A stretch of 64,000 nucleotides of DNA from Candidatus Omnitrophota bacterium (GTDB lineage: Bacteria; Omnitrophota; Gorgyraeia; Gygaellales; Profunditerraquicolaceae): positions 23,844-87,843 of the forward strand of contig JALNZI010000003.1 in assembly GCA_023229385.1 (NCBI GenBank), read 5' to 3'. Shown here in pieces: positions 10,366 to 22,300 of the stretch. The notes below the pieces were generated by a model. That model worked only from the letters and a program-made list of their open reading frames with translations, ran no database searches and had not been told where the DNA came from. Within the stretch, counting starts at the first letter, position 1. Every line of letters starts with the position of its first letter. The translations under genes and the position numbers were made by a program.

Positions 10366-12623
10366 TGATTAATTCAACATTTTCTTATAATAGTCAAATA
10401 AAAGATATTCAGAATTCACTTATTAGTGAAAATATTCGTTCTGTGTCTAATTTTGAATTATTAAATTCAGAAGAAGCTATTAAAAATGTTATTAGTTCTT
10501 ATATAGATAAATTTAATTCTCTTGGTGGAATGCTTACAGATATAAGTAAATTTATTGTTAAATCTAAAGATATTATAAATTCTAAACAATTTGATGATTT
10601 ATTTCAAAGTGTATATATTGATATATATGCTTTGTATAATGATTTAAATATTGTTTCAAATGTTCTTAATCTTAATCTTAATAGAAATAAAAATTATTTT
10701 TTAATAATTAAAAAAAGAATAAGAGATTTATGGAATAAATTAAATCTTACACGATCTTTTATTTATGATTCTAATCCATCTGATGAATCATATTACGAAT
10801 CATTTTATAATGATATTAATTCTTTAATTTTAAAAGATGTACTTATAGATAAAAAATCTGGTTATCTATATATTAATCCAATATATACAGAAACTCATAA
10901 CAAATCTTTTCAAATTAAATCTATAAATTCAGTAACATATCCAGAACCTAATGATAATGGTGGTGTATATAAAAATACAAATATTTTAAATACATTTGAA
11001 GATAATTATAAAAATGGTCCAAGAGATATGTTACAAAATGGTTTATGGAAAGAAGAAATTTATACCAATGTTATTCCAGAGTTATCTTTAAATATAGGTT
11101 CGGATTCTAGAATTATTCAGCGAAATTATAAAGGAATAGTGTCTATTATAGATATAGAATATAGTTATTCTATAGAATTTAATAGAATAGATTTTGATAT
11201 TTTTGGTGATAAATCTTTAACAATAGATGCTATTTTATATAAACAAAATATTGATGATGAATGGAATATTTTAAATTATGAAAATATTGATAATTTAGAT
11301 TCTAATAATTTAACAAATTTATGTCAATATTCAGTTAGAGGATCAGATTTTGATGTTTTATCTTTTTATAATATTGAGAAAATTAATGTTAAATTTTTAA
11401 GAATTGTTGTTAATCAAGAGCATTATATTCAGTTAAATTCAGATTATATTAAAAATATATCAATTGAAGATAAAATGTTTAATGATCTTTCTGAACGAAG
11501 ATATGATATTGTTAAATTTAATAAAAATATAAATTCTTTTCTTTCATCTCCAATAATTGATGAAAATAAATCATTATATAATAAAATAATAAATATAATT
11601 GAATCAACGTCTAGTATTGAAAAAATATTATATAATATTGAAAATTTACTACTTCCAAAAACAGATATTGTTGAAATTAATTTTTCTAATGTGTTAAAAT
11701 ATGAAATTGGTTTATGGTCAATTGAACCTAAACTTGAGTTATATTCTTATTTAAATGGTGTTTTTTCTTCTAATAAATATAAATTAAATGATAAAGTTTT
11801 AAATTCTATTTCTTTAAATACTAAACAATCTTTACCTGGATCAACTACGTGTAATTGGTATATAGAAGCTAATAATAAAGAAATACCTATTGTTGAAAAT
11901 ACAAGTAAATATAGAAAAGAACCTATTAAAGAATTTGATGTATCTAGTTATTCTAATTTTAGTGGATGGGTTGATCGTGGAGGAATATTTACACTTCTAG
12001 ATTTTCCGATTGATTCGGTAAAATATCAAGAAATTGTAATATATAATAATGGTGTTTTACAAGAAAATATAATTAATAATATTGCTTTTTTGAATTCAAG
12101 AATGATATATATTAATGGTATTAAGGATGTTAAAAATAATAATTATGTTATAAGATATCCTTTATCATTTTATAAAACAATTAATGTATATGTTCTTTCA
12201 TCTAAGACTAATAATTCTTATAAATATATATCTTTAGGAATTATTTCAACTAAAAAAGAAATATTAGAAGCTTTTATTAATGATATAAGATATAGTGTTT
12301 TAAATTCAGATGGTTCTAGACAATATTTAAAAGACGATTTTATAGTAACTAATGCTGTTACAACTTCTGATGAAAGTAAATATTGGTTTGGTCCTTCATA
12401 TGAAAATTGTTTATTTATAGATCGTTCTATTTATAATCTTATTGATACTTCTTTAAATTATGATAAATATTCAAATGCTATATTAATTGATGATTCAAAA
12501 TTATCAAGTAATTTATCTAATTTAAATGATTATTTTAATTTAAGTTCTTATGGTTTTTCAGATTTTAGTATTATTGGAAGTGTTTCCAATATTGCTCCTA
12601 TTTCTAATATTAAGGTTTTATAA
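10365..12623 (+). CDS. Predicted baseplate/appendage protein with discoidin-like middle
   Basis: 752 residues. Residues 1-140 are helical and charged. The middle, about 225-370, alternates beta strands in a pattern reminiscent of discoidin-type jelly rolls (YSYSIEFNRIDFDIFGDKSL, then KINVKFLRIVVNQE). The C-terminal part is beta-rich. Similar helical-then-beta layouts occur in the products at 13385 and 19390, hinting at related parts of one assembly. No catalytic motif. Starts overlapping the previous stop and is followed immediately by the next gene. Confidence 0.45.
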   Translation: MINSTFSYNSQIKDIQNSLISENIRSVSNFELLNSEEAIKNVISSYIDKFNSLGGMLTDISKFIVKSKDIINSKQFDDLFQSVYIDIYALYNDLNIVSNVLNLNLNRNKNYFLIIKKRIRDLWNKLNLTRSFIYDSNPSDESYYESFYNDINSLILKDVLIDKKSGYLYINPIYTETHNKSFQIKSINSVTYPEPNDNGGVYKNTNILNTFEDNYKNGPRDMLQNGLWKEEIYTNVIPELSLNIGSDSRIIQRNYKGIVSIIDIEYSYSIEFNRIDFDIFGDKSLTIDAILYKQNIDDEWNILNYENIDNLDSNNLTNLCQYSVRGSDFDVLSFYNIEKINVKFLRIVVNQEHYIQLNSDYIKNISIEDKMFNDLSERRYDIVKFNKNINSFLSSPIIDENKSLYNKIINIIESTSSIEKILYNIENLLLPKTDIVEINFSNVLKYEIGLWSIEPKLELYSYLNGVFSSNKYKLNDKVLNSISLNTKQSLPGSTTCNWYIEANNKEIPIVENTSKYRKEPIKEFDVSSYSNFSGWVDRGGIFTLLDFPIDSVKYQEIVIYNNGVLQENIINNIAFLNSRMIYINGIKDVKNNNYVIRYPLSFYKTINVYVLSSKTNNSYKYISLGIISTKKEILEAFINDIRYSVLNSDGSRQYLKDDFIVTNAVTTSDESKYWFGPSYENCLFIDRSIYNLIDTSLNYDKYSNAILIDDSKLSSNLSNLNDYFNLSSYGFSDFSIIGSVSNIAPISNIKVL

Positions 12624-13382
12624 ATGGATTATTATATTCCAGATTCTGTATTATTAAATACGTTATATTTACCTTTTTATATTTCTCCAGTTAAAAATAT
12701 TTTTGATTGTAAAAATAATTTTATTCTTGAAAGTGATATAACTGGAGTTAAATCAATAATAAATTTAAATAATATAATTCCATATATATCTATTGATATT
12801 TTAGATTCTGAATCTAAAGATTGGTTGTGGTACGATAAAGATGGTTTTCCTTTTAGAATAGAAAAAAACATAATATTAAATTGTTGGCAATTAAAATCAT
12901 TATATAATATTGGAGATTATAAAGATAAAATTTTGAAAATAGATCCAACTAAACTTTTATATAATAAAAATGGTAAAAATCATGGATTTTATTCACTTGT
13001 AGAAAATTATATTGAAAATGATGTTTTAATAGCATCTCCAACTGATATAAAAATGTATATTTGTCAGCAAATTTTTCTCACAATTGATGGAAATCTTATA
13101 ACAGATAAAACGGATTATATAAATACTTATACAAATATTAATTTAACTATTTTAAATACTGAAAGTAATAAAGAGTTTTATTATAATCATATGATGAATA
13201 AAATTTATACAAATCAAAATTTAGAATTATATGATCAATCTAGTATTAAAATTTATATGTATACTATTCTTGATAATATTTCAGTAAAATGCAACATGAT
13301 GTGTAATTATGGAGTTGATAATTTTTTAACTCCAGTTGTTGATTATTATATTGTTAAACTACATGGTAAAAATATTAGATAA
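12624..13382 (+). CDS. Predicted structural protein, unknown
   Basis: 252 residues, beta-rich, Asn/Ile/Tyr-rich, beginning MDYYIPDSVLLNTLYLPFYI. No recognised domain, signal peptide or transmembrane segment. It follows the previous stop with no gap and is followed two bases later by the next ATG. Function can only be inferred from the operon. Confidence 0.4.
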   Translation: MDYYIPDSVLLNTLYLPFYISPVKNIFDCKNNFILESDITGVKSIINLNNIIPYISIDILDSESKDWLWYDKDGFPFRIEKNIILNCWQLKSLYNIGDYKDKILKIDPTKLLYNKNGKNHGFYSLVENYIENDVLIASPTDIKMYICQQIFLTIDGNLITDKTDYINTYTNINLTILNTESNKEFYYNHMMNKIYTNQNLELYDQSSIKIYMYTILDNISVKCNMMCNYGVDNFLTPVVDYYIVKLHGKNIR

Positions 13383-13384
13383 CT

Positions 13385-14857
13385 ATGCGTAATTATTTTT
13401 ATAAATTAAATAAAACTTATATTGAAAATTTTTCTAAAAAAGTAATAACTTCTTTTAGAAATAATGATATTCATAGTTATGTATCTTTTTTAAAAACATT
13501 ATTTATAGAAATTAATTATCTTTTTAAGTTTATTGGTGGAATGTTATCATCTAAAGATAAACTTCAAAAACGTTTAGGATATCCAGAAACTAATACTTAT
13601 AATGAAGTTCTTAATAATCTTGATGTTGATATAAAAAAATTATATTCCGCTCAAACTATAATTAATTCTGATGTTAATAATTTATTAAGTTTTAATTCAA
13701 CTCAACGTATCAAAACTTATGAAAATTTAACTTCTACACAACAACAAGTCTATTCTTTATATATAAAAAATAGAAAAGTTACTGGAAATGAGATTATAAT
13801 TCCAGTTGAAAATCCTTTTACAAGTTCTGATAATATGAGTTCTGATTCAAAAGATGTTTGTATTAATCAAGATAGAGGTTCATTAACTTTAAAATATGAA
13901 AGTTCTATTGAAAAATCGATAGATCTAGATAATGTTTTTATTTATTTTAGTGACTCGGTTCCTAAAGATAATATATATCCAAATAACAAAAGTTTACATC
14001 TTGGATCTCATTGGAAAACATCTTCTAATGATCAACATTATATCAGTGATAATTTAACTGATATTAAAAATTATAAAACAAGATTAATTGATGATGTTAA
14101 TAGTAATTATGGTGTTGGGTGGTGTGAATTTGAAGCAGTTAGAACAGAAATTAATTCATTAAGTTTAGCTATACAAAACTTATCTTTTAAAAAATCATCA
14201 TATATTAATAATATTTTTACATCTATTTCTAAAAATTATAAAAATCCAGATGAAATAACTATTAAAAATTACATCGGTAAAAAATACAATAGAGATGCAG
14301 AATCTATATATTTTGATATTAATAATTCATTACAAGGGACATTTATATCATATAATTTTTCTGTAGATAATTATATTAATCCAAAATATAAATTAGTTAT
14401 TCCATTTTTAAATAATGTTTCAACTACAAATGAAATTAGATTAGATTTTGAACCAGACAAATTAGGATTTTTTCCTAAAATTGTGTGGGATGAATCTAAA
14501 GTGTATTCTAATGATAATGGTATTGAAATTGCATATTCTTTGATAAGTCCTTCAGATTATAATAATGTTACTTATAATGGTGAATATAGACTTATAATTA
14601 AAGATGGATATATTAAACCATCTAGAGTTGAAGTTATTCTAGAATATGGATCTGATAGTCTTCATTGGGTTCCAATTAATTTTTATATGAGTCATTATTC
14701 TTATAATTCTTCAAAAAATTATAATTTAACACAACCATCTGGTGATGAAATTAATTTAATATTAAATAAAACTTATGATATTTTTGTTGATTCTGAAAAT
14801 GATGATATTAAAGAAAAAAATCGAGCATTAAATGTTTTATTAGGTAGAAAAAAATAA
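13385..14857 (+). CDS. Predicted baseplate/appendage protein, unknown
   Basis: 490 residues. The first 130 residues are helical (FKFIGGMLSSKDKLQKRL recalls the FNSLGGMLTDISKFI block of the 10365 product). Then come beta segments such as NVFIYFSDSVPKDN, a short helical stretch and a C-terminal beta domain (KPSRVEVILEYGSDSLHWVP). The shared GGML helix suggests common ancestry with the 10365 product. Stop and next ATG overlap (TAATG). No enzyme motif seen. Confidence 0.45.
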   Translation: MRNYFYKLNKTYIENFSKKVITSFRNNDIHSYVSFLKTLFIEINYLFKFIGGMLSSKDKLQKRLGYPETNTYNEVLNNLDVDIKKLYSAQTIINSDVNNLLSFNSTQRIKTYENLTSTQQQVYSLYIKNRKVTGNEIIIPVENPFTSSDNMSSDSKDVCINQDRGSLTLKYESSIEKSIDLDNVFIYFSDSVPKDNIYPNNKSLHLGSHWKTSSNDQHYISDNLTDIKNYKTRLIDDVNSNYGVGWCEFEAVRTEINSLSLAIQNLSFKKSSYINNIFTSISKNYKNPDEITIKNYIGKKYNRDAESIYFDINNSLQGTFISYNFSVDNYINPKYKLVIPFLNNVSTTNEIRLDFEPDKLGFFPKIVWDESKVYSNDNGIEIAYSLISPSDYNNVTYNGEYRLIIKDGYIKPSRVEVILEYGSDSLHWVPINFYMSHYSYNSSKNYNLTQPSGDEINLILNKTYDIFVDSENDDIKEKNRALNVLLGRKK

Positions 14858-16455
14858 TGTATAAATATCCTGATCAACTTGGTTATATATGTAATAAAAA
14901 AGGTGCAGTTTCAAGTACAGTATCTGGTGAAACTGTAATGTATGTTTTATCTACTAAAACATGTGATAATGGTAAACAACTAATTATTAAAACATCCAAA
15001 GGAACTGATAAATTAAAAGAATCAAATACTATTATTCCAATATTACCATATAGATTAATTATAAATGATTATTCTTTTTTAAAAAAAATAGAACAAAATT
15101 TAATTCAATATGCAGATTCTATTAATTTTTATAATCCTGGTATAACTGTTACTGATAAAATTAATTTACCATCTATTTTAAGTAATAATACATCAAAATT
15201 TATAGAACTTAATATACCAAGAGATGGATTAAAGTATTTTTCTAATAATTATGTTTATCAAACTTTTTCTTCTACAAATAATATTGCTGTTACAATTAGG
15301 AATATAGATGTTTATGATACTCAAGCTTCTATGGTATTAGAAAATATATCTCCAACAGAAGATATATTATATATTTCTATAGTCACTAGAGTTGATATAA
15401 GTGGTACAACATCTGATACATATTATGCTAATAAAGTTTTATCATATAGTTATTGTATTCCAATTGTTATTTCTTTAAAAATTAATAGAACTAATCTAAT
15501 TACTGATAAAATTATTAATACTGATATTTTACCTTATTCTTGGAGTTATATAATTGATTATAATCAATTTAATGATAATACCCCAGTTACAATTGGAAAA
15601 ATAAATTCTTCAGAAATTGGTTCAATTGATACTAAAATGTGGAATTATAATATTATTCCAGGAAAATATCTATATTCTTCAACTTATAGAAATCGATATG
15701 ATCCAATAGCATTTGGTTGTAATGTTGATATTTGTTTAGATTTATCTAATATTATTACTGCAATATCTTCATATGGAAATTTTTATTTAGATGTTAATAA
15801 ATATAATCAAGCACATATTTTTACAAGATGTTCTTTAGGGTTATCTAGTGGATTTGTTTTATGTAGTTATTATTATTCTAAAAACAGAATGAATACATTA
15901 TCATCTAAAATTAATATATATAAATATAACACTTATTATATTTCAATATTTAATACTTATATTAATTCTAATAAAGAATTACATTTTTATATTTTAGACG
16001 ATTCTTTTAATATATTATCTAGATGTGTTATAACTAATGGTTATGATGGGGATTTATTAATTTCACAAGGATATGTATATTTAACTTATTCATCTAATAA
16101 TAAAAGATATATATTTAAATTATCAACTGATATATCTACTTTAGTTAGTATTATATCATATAAAGTTACTACTGGAGAATCATTTAAAAATTTGTTTTTA
16201 TCATCTAATGCAACATTAATAGCTGAACAAACTATAAATATAAAAGAATCAAATTTATTTGATTATAATGTAACTATTGAAAATATTTATAAAATTGATA
16301 AAACTTCTCAAGATAAGTCAATAGGTAATTTAAATAATACTTTTATTGGTGATTATTATTATTTAAATTCAAATGGATCTAATTATTTAATATTAGATAA
16401 AGTTTCACTATCATCTTATGGTGTAACTAATGTTCCTCAATTTATTAATATATGA
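14857..16455 (+). CDS. Predicted structural protein, possibly beta-propeller or jelly-roll
   Basis: 532 residues, almost entirely predicted beta with repeated short hydrophobic strands (GDLLISQGYVYLTYSSNN, YIFKLSTDI). No catalytic or metal motif. The start overlaps the previous stop by one base. It ends in an ATGA overlap with the next gene. Assignment as a virion component rests on operon context only. Confidence 0.4.
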   Translation: MYKYPDQLGYICNKKGAVSSTVSGETVMYVLSTKTCDNGKQLIIKTSKGTDKLKESNTIIPILPYRLIINDYSFLKKIEQNLIQYADSINFYNPGITVTDKINLPSILSNNTSKFIELNIPRDGLKYFSNNYVYQTFSSTNNIAVTIRNIDVYDTQASMVLENISPTEDILYISIVTRVDISGTTSDTYYANKVLSYSYCIPIVISLKINRTNLITDKIINTDILPYSWSYIIDYNQFNDNTPVTIGKINSSEIGSIDTKMWNYNIIPGKYLYSSTYRNRYDPIAFGCNVDICLDLSNIITAISSYGNFYLDVNKYNQAHIFTRCSLGLSSGFVLCSYYYSKNRMNTLSSKINIYKYNTYYISIFNTYINSNKELHFYILDDSFNILSRCVITNGYDGDLLISQGYVYLTYSSNNKRYIFKLSTDISTLVSIISYKVTTGESFKNLFLSSNATLIAEQTINIKESNLFDYNVTIENIYKIDKTSQDKSIGNLNNTFIGDYYYLNSNGSNYLILDKVSLSSYGVTNVPQFINI

Positions 16456-18038
16456 CAAATTTAATATTTTCTCAAAATGATAGTGGATTATTTTCAGATT
16501 CTTATACATATCTTAAGTATTCAATTGATATAATTCCTGCTGATCTTAATTTTAATATTGTAAAACCAGAGGTTTTATCTTTAAGTGGATCGACCTTAAA
16601 TATTAATTATTTTAATGATCCAACATTTGGATATAATGAAGATTTTTCTAAACTTCATGTTAATGGTACATCATTGATGTTTATAATAAGTAATTGTTCT
16701 GGAATATATTCATCTAATTCAATATCTTTATCTTCATGGAATCCAATCATTAATGGAATTTCTATAGATACTATTAAAAGATCAGATATGAGTTTTACTT
16801 ATAATGGTGATTATAAAGTTTTTTCTGAGAATGTTGTTACAAAATCAGGATATTGGGCTTATGGTAATAATATTGAAGTTTCTTTAAATTATAATGGAAT
16901 TAATTTATTATATGGATCTTCAAGTCAAATAATTAAACCAATTATATATGATTATGATACTACTGGTGTATTTAAAATGAATTTAATTTTAAATCTTGAT
17001 TTTAATTCAGTATCAAGTCCGTATACTTATACAGATCCTAATTTTAGTTTATCTGGATGTATATTAGATATTAAAATGTATGATAAAAATAATATTATAA
17101 AAGCAAATAAAAGTTATTCTAATGTTAATATAAATTTTCCAGATATAGATGGTTCTATAATAGTTGATAATAATATTACTAAAACTATTGATGATGTTGT
17201 GTTTTATGTATCTAGAAACGCTAATATTAGAGATACTAATTATACAGAACTCCATAATATTAAAAAACAAACATATAATATCATTAAAAATTCATTTTAT
17301 GAAGAAAATTACCAAAGTTATTTAAATAATAATGTTTATGCTGATAATATTATAATACCTAATTCTTCTTTAAATCGTGGAGATTATTGTTTTATATCTT
17401 ATGAACCAAAATTATTTGGTATTAGATCTGGAATTAAAAATAATACAGCTATAACTGATTATGTAACAAATTGTAAAGGTCATAAATATTTTATATCTGG
17501 TGTTGCATTAAATATGAGTATTAGTGGTGTTTATGGAGATGATATATTAGATTTAATATCTGAACAAAATCCTTATATTTTTATAGATTCAGCAAATAAT
17601 AGTGGTCATCTTCAAGTTAATTTTAGTGCAACTCATGAAAATTGGACAACAAATACAAATAGAGATAATCTTCAAGAATCTGGTATTTATCCATTTATTT
17701 CACAATTATATTTGATTGCTACTCAAAATAATTATATAGAAACTACATTACGAGTTCGACAAAGTACTTTTAATTCGTATGATGATGAACTGACCTATCC
17801 TAATGTTGATATTACGTATACTACATTACTTTCTATTCTTGGAATGGAAAATCTTTATTACTCTCAATCTAGTTTATCTGGTACTGATATTTCTTTAACT
17901 TCTCAATCAATAAATGTTAATATATTAAAATCTGGAAGTTATAAAGTATATTTAGCTGTAGTTGATGAATTTGATCAAGTATCATTATGGTGTATTACTA
18001 ATAAATCTAAAAATTTTAATTTTTCTGCAGGTTATTAA
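16452..18038 (+). CDS. Predicted structural protein, unknown
   Basis: 528 residues, beta-rich with many SG and NxSG turns. Starts in an ATGA overlap with the upstream stop and ends in a TAATG overlap with the downstream start, showing tight translational coupling. The C-terminal region ending with a VYLAVVDEFDQVSLW-like strand pair suggests an Ig-like terminal domain. No recognised family. Confidence 0.4.
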   Translation: MTNLIFSQNDSGLFSDSYTYLKYSIDIIPADLNFNIVKPEVLSLSGSTLNINYFNDPTFGYNEDFSKLHVNGTSLMFIISNCSGIYSSNSISLSSWNPIINGISIDTIKRSDMSFTYNGDYKVFSENVVTKSGYWAYGNNIEVSLNYNGINLLYGSSSQIIKPIIYDYDTTGVFKMNLILNLDFNSVSSPYTYTDPNFSLSGCILDIKMYDKNNIIKANKSYSNVNINFPDIDGSIIVDNNITKTIDDVVFYVSRNANIRDTNYTELHNIKKQTYNIIKNSFYEENYQSYLNNNVYADNIIIPNSSLNRGDYCFISYEPKLFGIRSGIKNNTAITDYVTNCKGHKYFISGVALNMSISGVYGDDILDLISEQNPYIFIDSANNSGHLQVNFSATHENWTTNTNRDNLQESGIYPFISQLYLIATQNNYIETTLRVRQSTFNSYDDELTYPNVDITYTTLLSILGMENLYYSQSSLSGTDISLTSQSINVNILKSGSYKVYLAVVDEFDQVSLWCITNKSKNFNFSAGY

Positions 18039-19393
18039 TGTCTAATAATTTTTATATTTCTTTAGGATCTTTAAGTGGAATTAATTTATATTTTGATTCT
18101 TTAAATAAAGGAGATTCTAATCTTTATTTTAAAGTTTATTCAAATGAAATTCAGATTCCTCCTCAAACGAAAATAAAGGCTATTATAGTACCAAGTGGAA
18201 TTAGTAATCTACCTGATCCAGACACAGCTTTCTCTGTCTCTGAGTTACTTGTACGGCTTCGTAGTGATAAGATATATAGTGATGATGATTATGGATTATA
18301 TTCAGTGTATGGTGGATCAAATAATACATCTTCAAACATTAATCCTTCATTTAATGATGTTAAAATAGGAACAATGTGGGAGAATTCAGTATTTGATATT
18401 CATTGGATAATTCAAAGAAATAATGTTGAAACTTATGGTAGTTATTCTGGAGTATGGAGTTTACCACATAATATTCAAAATCAAGAAGTTATAATAAGTG
18501 GTCAATTAATTTCTGATGATACTATGCATTATACATTAAATTGGAGTGGAATTAGTAATGAAGGATCACTTTTATATAATTATCCCACATATGGTCCATA
18601 TAGAATGTATGTATCTCATGCTTATGATGTAAATGATACTGTATCAGGATTTACAAATTACGTATATTATCCATCTGGAACTTTTATATCTGGAGTATCT
18701 TTTAATTTACCATATAATGATCCTAGAACAAATACTCCTGCTATATATTTATTTAATCTTTTAAATGTTAGTGCATATAGTGGTATTAGGTTTAATTCTT
18801 CACCAAAAATTATTACAGTTGATCATGCTCAATTAAATTCTACAAGTTATTTTAAAAATCTTGATAATGAAGTATTTTCTAGTCCAGATGTTAATAAATT
18901 AAAAAAAGTGGATGAAGTTTTAATAGAGTCTAATGTTATTAATAGGAAAAGATTAAGTATTGGAATTAATGATATTTGTATTAAAAATAATATATATATG
19001 AAACAAGGAGTATATGTATCTAATTATTATCCAGTAGATTTTAATATATATACTTTTTCATTAAAAGTTGATGAATTTATTCCAGATTATGAAAATATTA
19101 ATAAATATAATATTGTTAAATATTTTATCGAATTTAATTCAAAATACGAACAAATATCTCCAATATCTAGAAGTGATGAATTTTTAGATAATAAACTTAT
19201 TCCAAAATTACTAATATTTGATAAAGGACAAGATATTAATCATATTAAATATCTTAATTATGAGAATGTAAGAAGTTTTAGAATTAAAATTCTATTTGAT
19301 TTATCTTTTTTAACTGATAATAAATTTATTTCACCTGAAATATTTGATTATAAATGTATTTTATACAGTAAAGAACAATTTTTATCTCTATGA
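18038..19393 (+). CDS. Predicted structural protein, unknown
   Basis: 451 residues. Bases about 18160-18260 are noticeably less AT-rich than neighbouring sequence and encode IPSGISNLPDPDTAFSVSEL. The rest is beta-rich. Overlaps both neighbours. A tail or adhesion role is inferred from position only. Confidence 0.4.
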   Translation: MSNNFYISLGSLSGINLYFDSLNKGDSNLYFKVYSNEIQIPPQTKIKAIIVPSGISNLPDPDTAFSVSELLVRLRSDKIYSDDDYGLYSVYGGSNNTSSNINPSFNDVKIGTMWENSVFDIHWIIQRNNVETYGSYSGVWSLPHNIQNQEVIISGQLISDDTMHYTLNWSGISNEGSLLYNYPTYGPYRMYVSHAYDVNDTVSGFTNYVYYPSGTFISGVSFNLPYNDPRTNTPAIYLFNLLNVSAYSGIRFNSSPKIITVDHAQLNSTSYFKNLDNEVFSSPDVNKLKKVDEVLIESNVINRKRLSIGINDICIKNNIYMKQGVYVSNYYPVDFNIYTFSLKVDEFIPDYENINKYNIVKYFIEFNSKYEQISPISRSDEFLDNKLIPKLLIFDKGQDINHIKYLNYENVRSFRIKILFDLSFLTDNKFISPEIFDYKCILYSKEQFLSL

Positions 19394-22300
19394 ACTATAA
19401 AATAGATAACTTATATAATAAAGTTTATTCTTCGTTTATTCGTGGTGAGTATCCTGAAGGACCAAAAATACCTACTAAAAATGAGGTATTATCTAAAATT
19501 GAAGAAATTACAACTTCAGAATATATTCCTATTACCAAAAATGATAGATTAAATGAAATTGATATTGATAAAATTAATGAAAAATTTTCAAATATTATTG
19601 ATGATATAGATATTTTATATTCTTCAATTGAATCTCAATCTAAAGAAGTATTATCTCAACTTACAAATTCTTTAAAAGAACATAATGGTGTTAAAAGTGA
19701 ATTAAAACTTATAAATAATTCAGTTCAAGATATTTCTAATGGAAAACTTGGAGAAGAGTTTTTAACATATAATTTTACAGAAACGTTTAATGATTCTACA
19801 AATATTAATTTAAATAAAAGTGATCCTATTAATTATGATGCTGGATTATTTACTATAAATAAAGATTTTAGTAATTATGTTAATCTTAAACATTATTATG
19901 GAACAAAGTTAGATTTTATAATTTCTGAAAGTTATTCATTAATAATAGATAATGGTTATATTGGAGATACTGATGCTTCATTAATATTTGATCAAGTTAA
20001 TCCAAGACAATTAATATATTATGTTAAAACTAGTAGTCCTACATCTTTAAAATTATCAACAAGTATACAACTTAATGAACAAGTTAGTGTTATAGATATT
20101 AATTCTGTTATTATAGATATAGATTCTGATGTTTCAAAAGGATTAATTAGGTTATATTATAAAGATAATTATGAATGGAAAGATGTTAAAACTAATAGTA
20201 TTCAAGAGATTATTAATGATAAAATTATTTTTAATTTTCCATCAGTTAAAACCTCACATATTAAAATAGAATTTATTAAAAATAGTCCAGATTCGTTTTT
20301 AGATAATTCATATTATTTTGCAATAAATAATATTTCGATATCTAAAAGTGTTTCTAAACGTACTGCTACTATGCAATCTAATGCTATAATTTTAAATAGT
20401 TATAATAACGATGTTCCTTTTATATCAAATATTAGTGTATCTGGAGATTATGACGTTCCTAATAATTGTGATATGAAAATATATGTTTCTCCAGATATTA
20501 AAATAAGTGGAGCTTTTGTAGATAGTTTTAATAGTGTACTTGATTATAGATCTCCAAATATTTATAAGTTTGATCCAACTTATTCTGGATCTGTTTATTT
20601 ATCTGAGATAATGTATGTTAATAATCTTGTATCTGGTATATTTCCATATAAAAGTATTAATTTTAATTGGCAAGAACTTAAATTAAATGATAAAAAAGGT
20701 GAGTCCATACCAGAACTTATAGATTTTTCTAATACTATTAAAAATATTAAATTAGATAATTCTTTATTTAAACCAAATGATCAAATATTATTTGGAGATT
20801 CTAATTATATAGAAACTTATAACGTAAGTGGATGGGTAAATGTAGATAATGAAAATTGGTCTATATTAGAATCAATGGTTATTTCTGGAATGTTAGTATC
20901 TGGAGTTGATATAGCAACTTTAGAAGGTGTTTCTTGGAATGATATTGAAGATATTAATGGTATAATTCATCCAGATATATTAGCGAATCCTTTATATTCT
21001 GGACAGTGGATAGGATATAATAGTGGAGTTGGATATCCTTTTGGATATACATATTCAGATTATGTTTTAAAATTTGGAGATTATTCACAAAGTTATAATG
21101 GGTGGTGGAGACCATATGTAGAATCTGTCACATTATCTGGAATAGATCCAGATTATACTGGAATTAATGGGTTTTTAAGTAATAATTATGTTAATTATCT
21201 TCCTGATTTTTATTTTAATAATAATCATTTTTATAAAATATATAAATTTGGATATGGAAATAATGTTATTGATCAATCTATACGATTATATACATATCAA
21301 GAAAGACCTATTAATAACATTTTTGATAGATATCCTTGTACTTTTGTATGGAAATATAAAACTGAATGGATAGATAAAATAGATTATAAAATTAATGATT
21401 TTGATCCAACTTATCCATCATCTTGGGATAATTATATTATTCCTATTTCTTCTGGATTATTAAATATTAATGAAGAGTATATTATTGATTCAATAACTGA
21501 TCTTAAAATACATAATTCTAATTCTATTTTAGATAGATCAGAATATCGAATATTATATAATGATAATACTATAAATGGTTTGTTATTAAAAGGATTATCT
21601 AATCGTACTGGTCTTATTCCAAGTGGAATTACTTTTGATTATAAATATCAATATAGAGTTAAAAATGAATATCTTTCTACATGGACTGCATTTGTTATAG
21701 TTTCTCCAGGAAGTAGTGATAATTTTATTACTATATCAAATGTTTTTATAAATGAAAAAAATATTAAATTAATACAAAAAATAGTTGTAGAAAATATTGA
21801 TAATGGACAAGTTACTGAGTTTCTAGATGATACTGGAGGATCTTTTTATATAGATTTTATGTCTCAAAATACTCAATCTGAAACACATTATAAAATTACT
21901 ATATTTTGTGCTAGTGATGAAAATACAGGATTTTGTGCTTATAATTGGATTCCTTATCAAAATAATATAAATGGAACAATTAATGTTTCTCCTTATATTA
22001 AAATTGTATCTAAATTAGAATCACTTAAAATTGTAAGTTTTGATAATTTATTATATAATACTTCTTTTTCTAATGATAATAAAGCTGCAATTTATGAAGA
22101 AAATAATGAAAAATATATAGTTGTTAAAAAACCTTTTAAAGATTATGTTCCTGGATATTATTTTAATTATATTAATAAAAAGTATTATTATGATCCTGAT
22201 AAACAAATAGAAAATAAAAGTCATTGGATTAGATCTGGAGATAATATTAATATATATTATACTACAGGATCATCTGGTAATTTTGTATATAAAAAAGGTT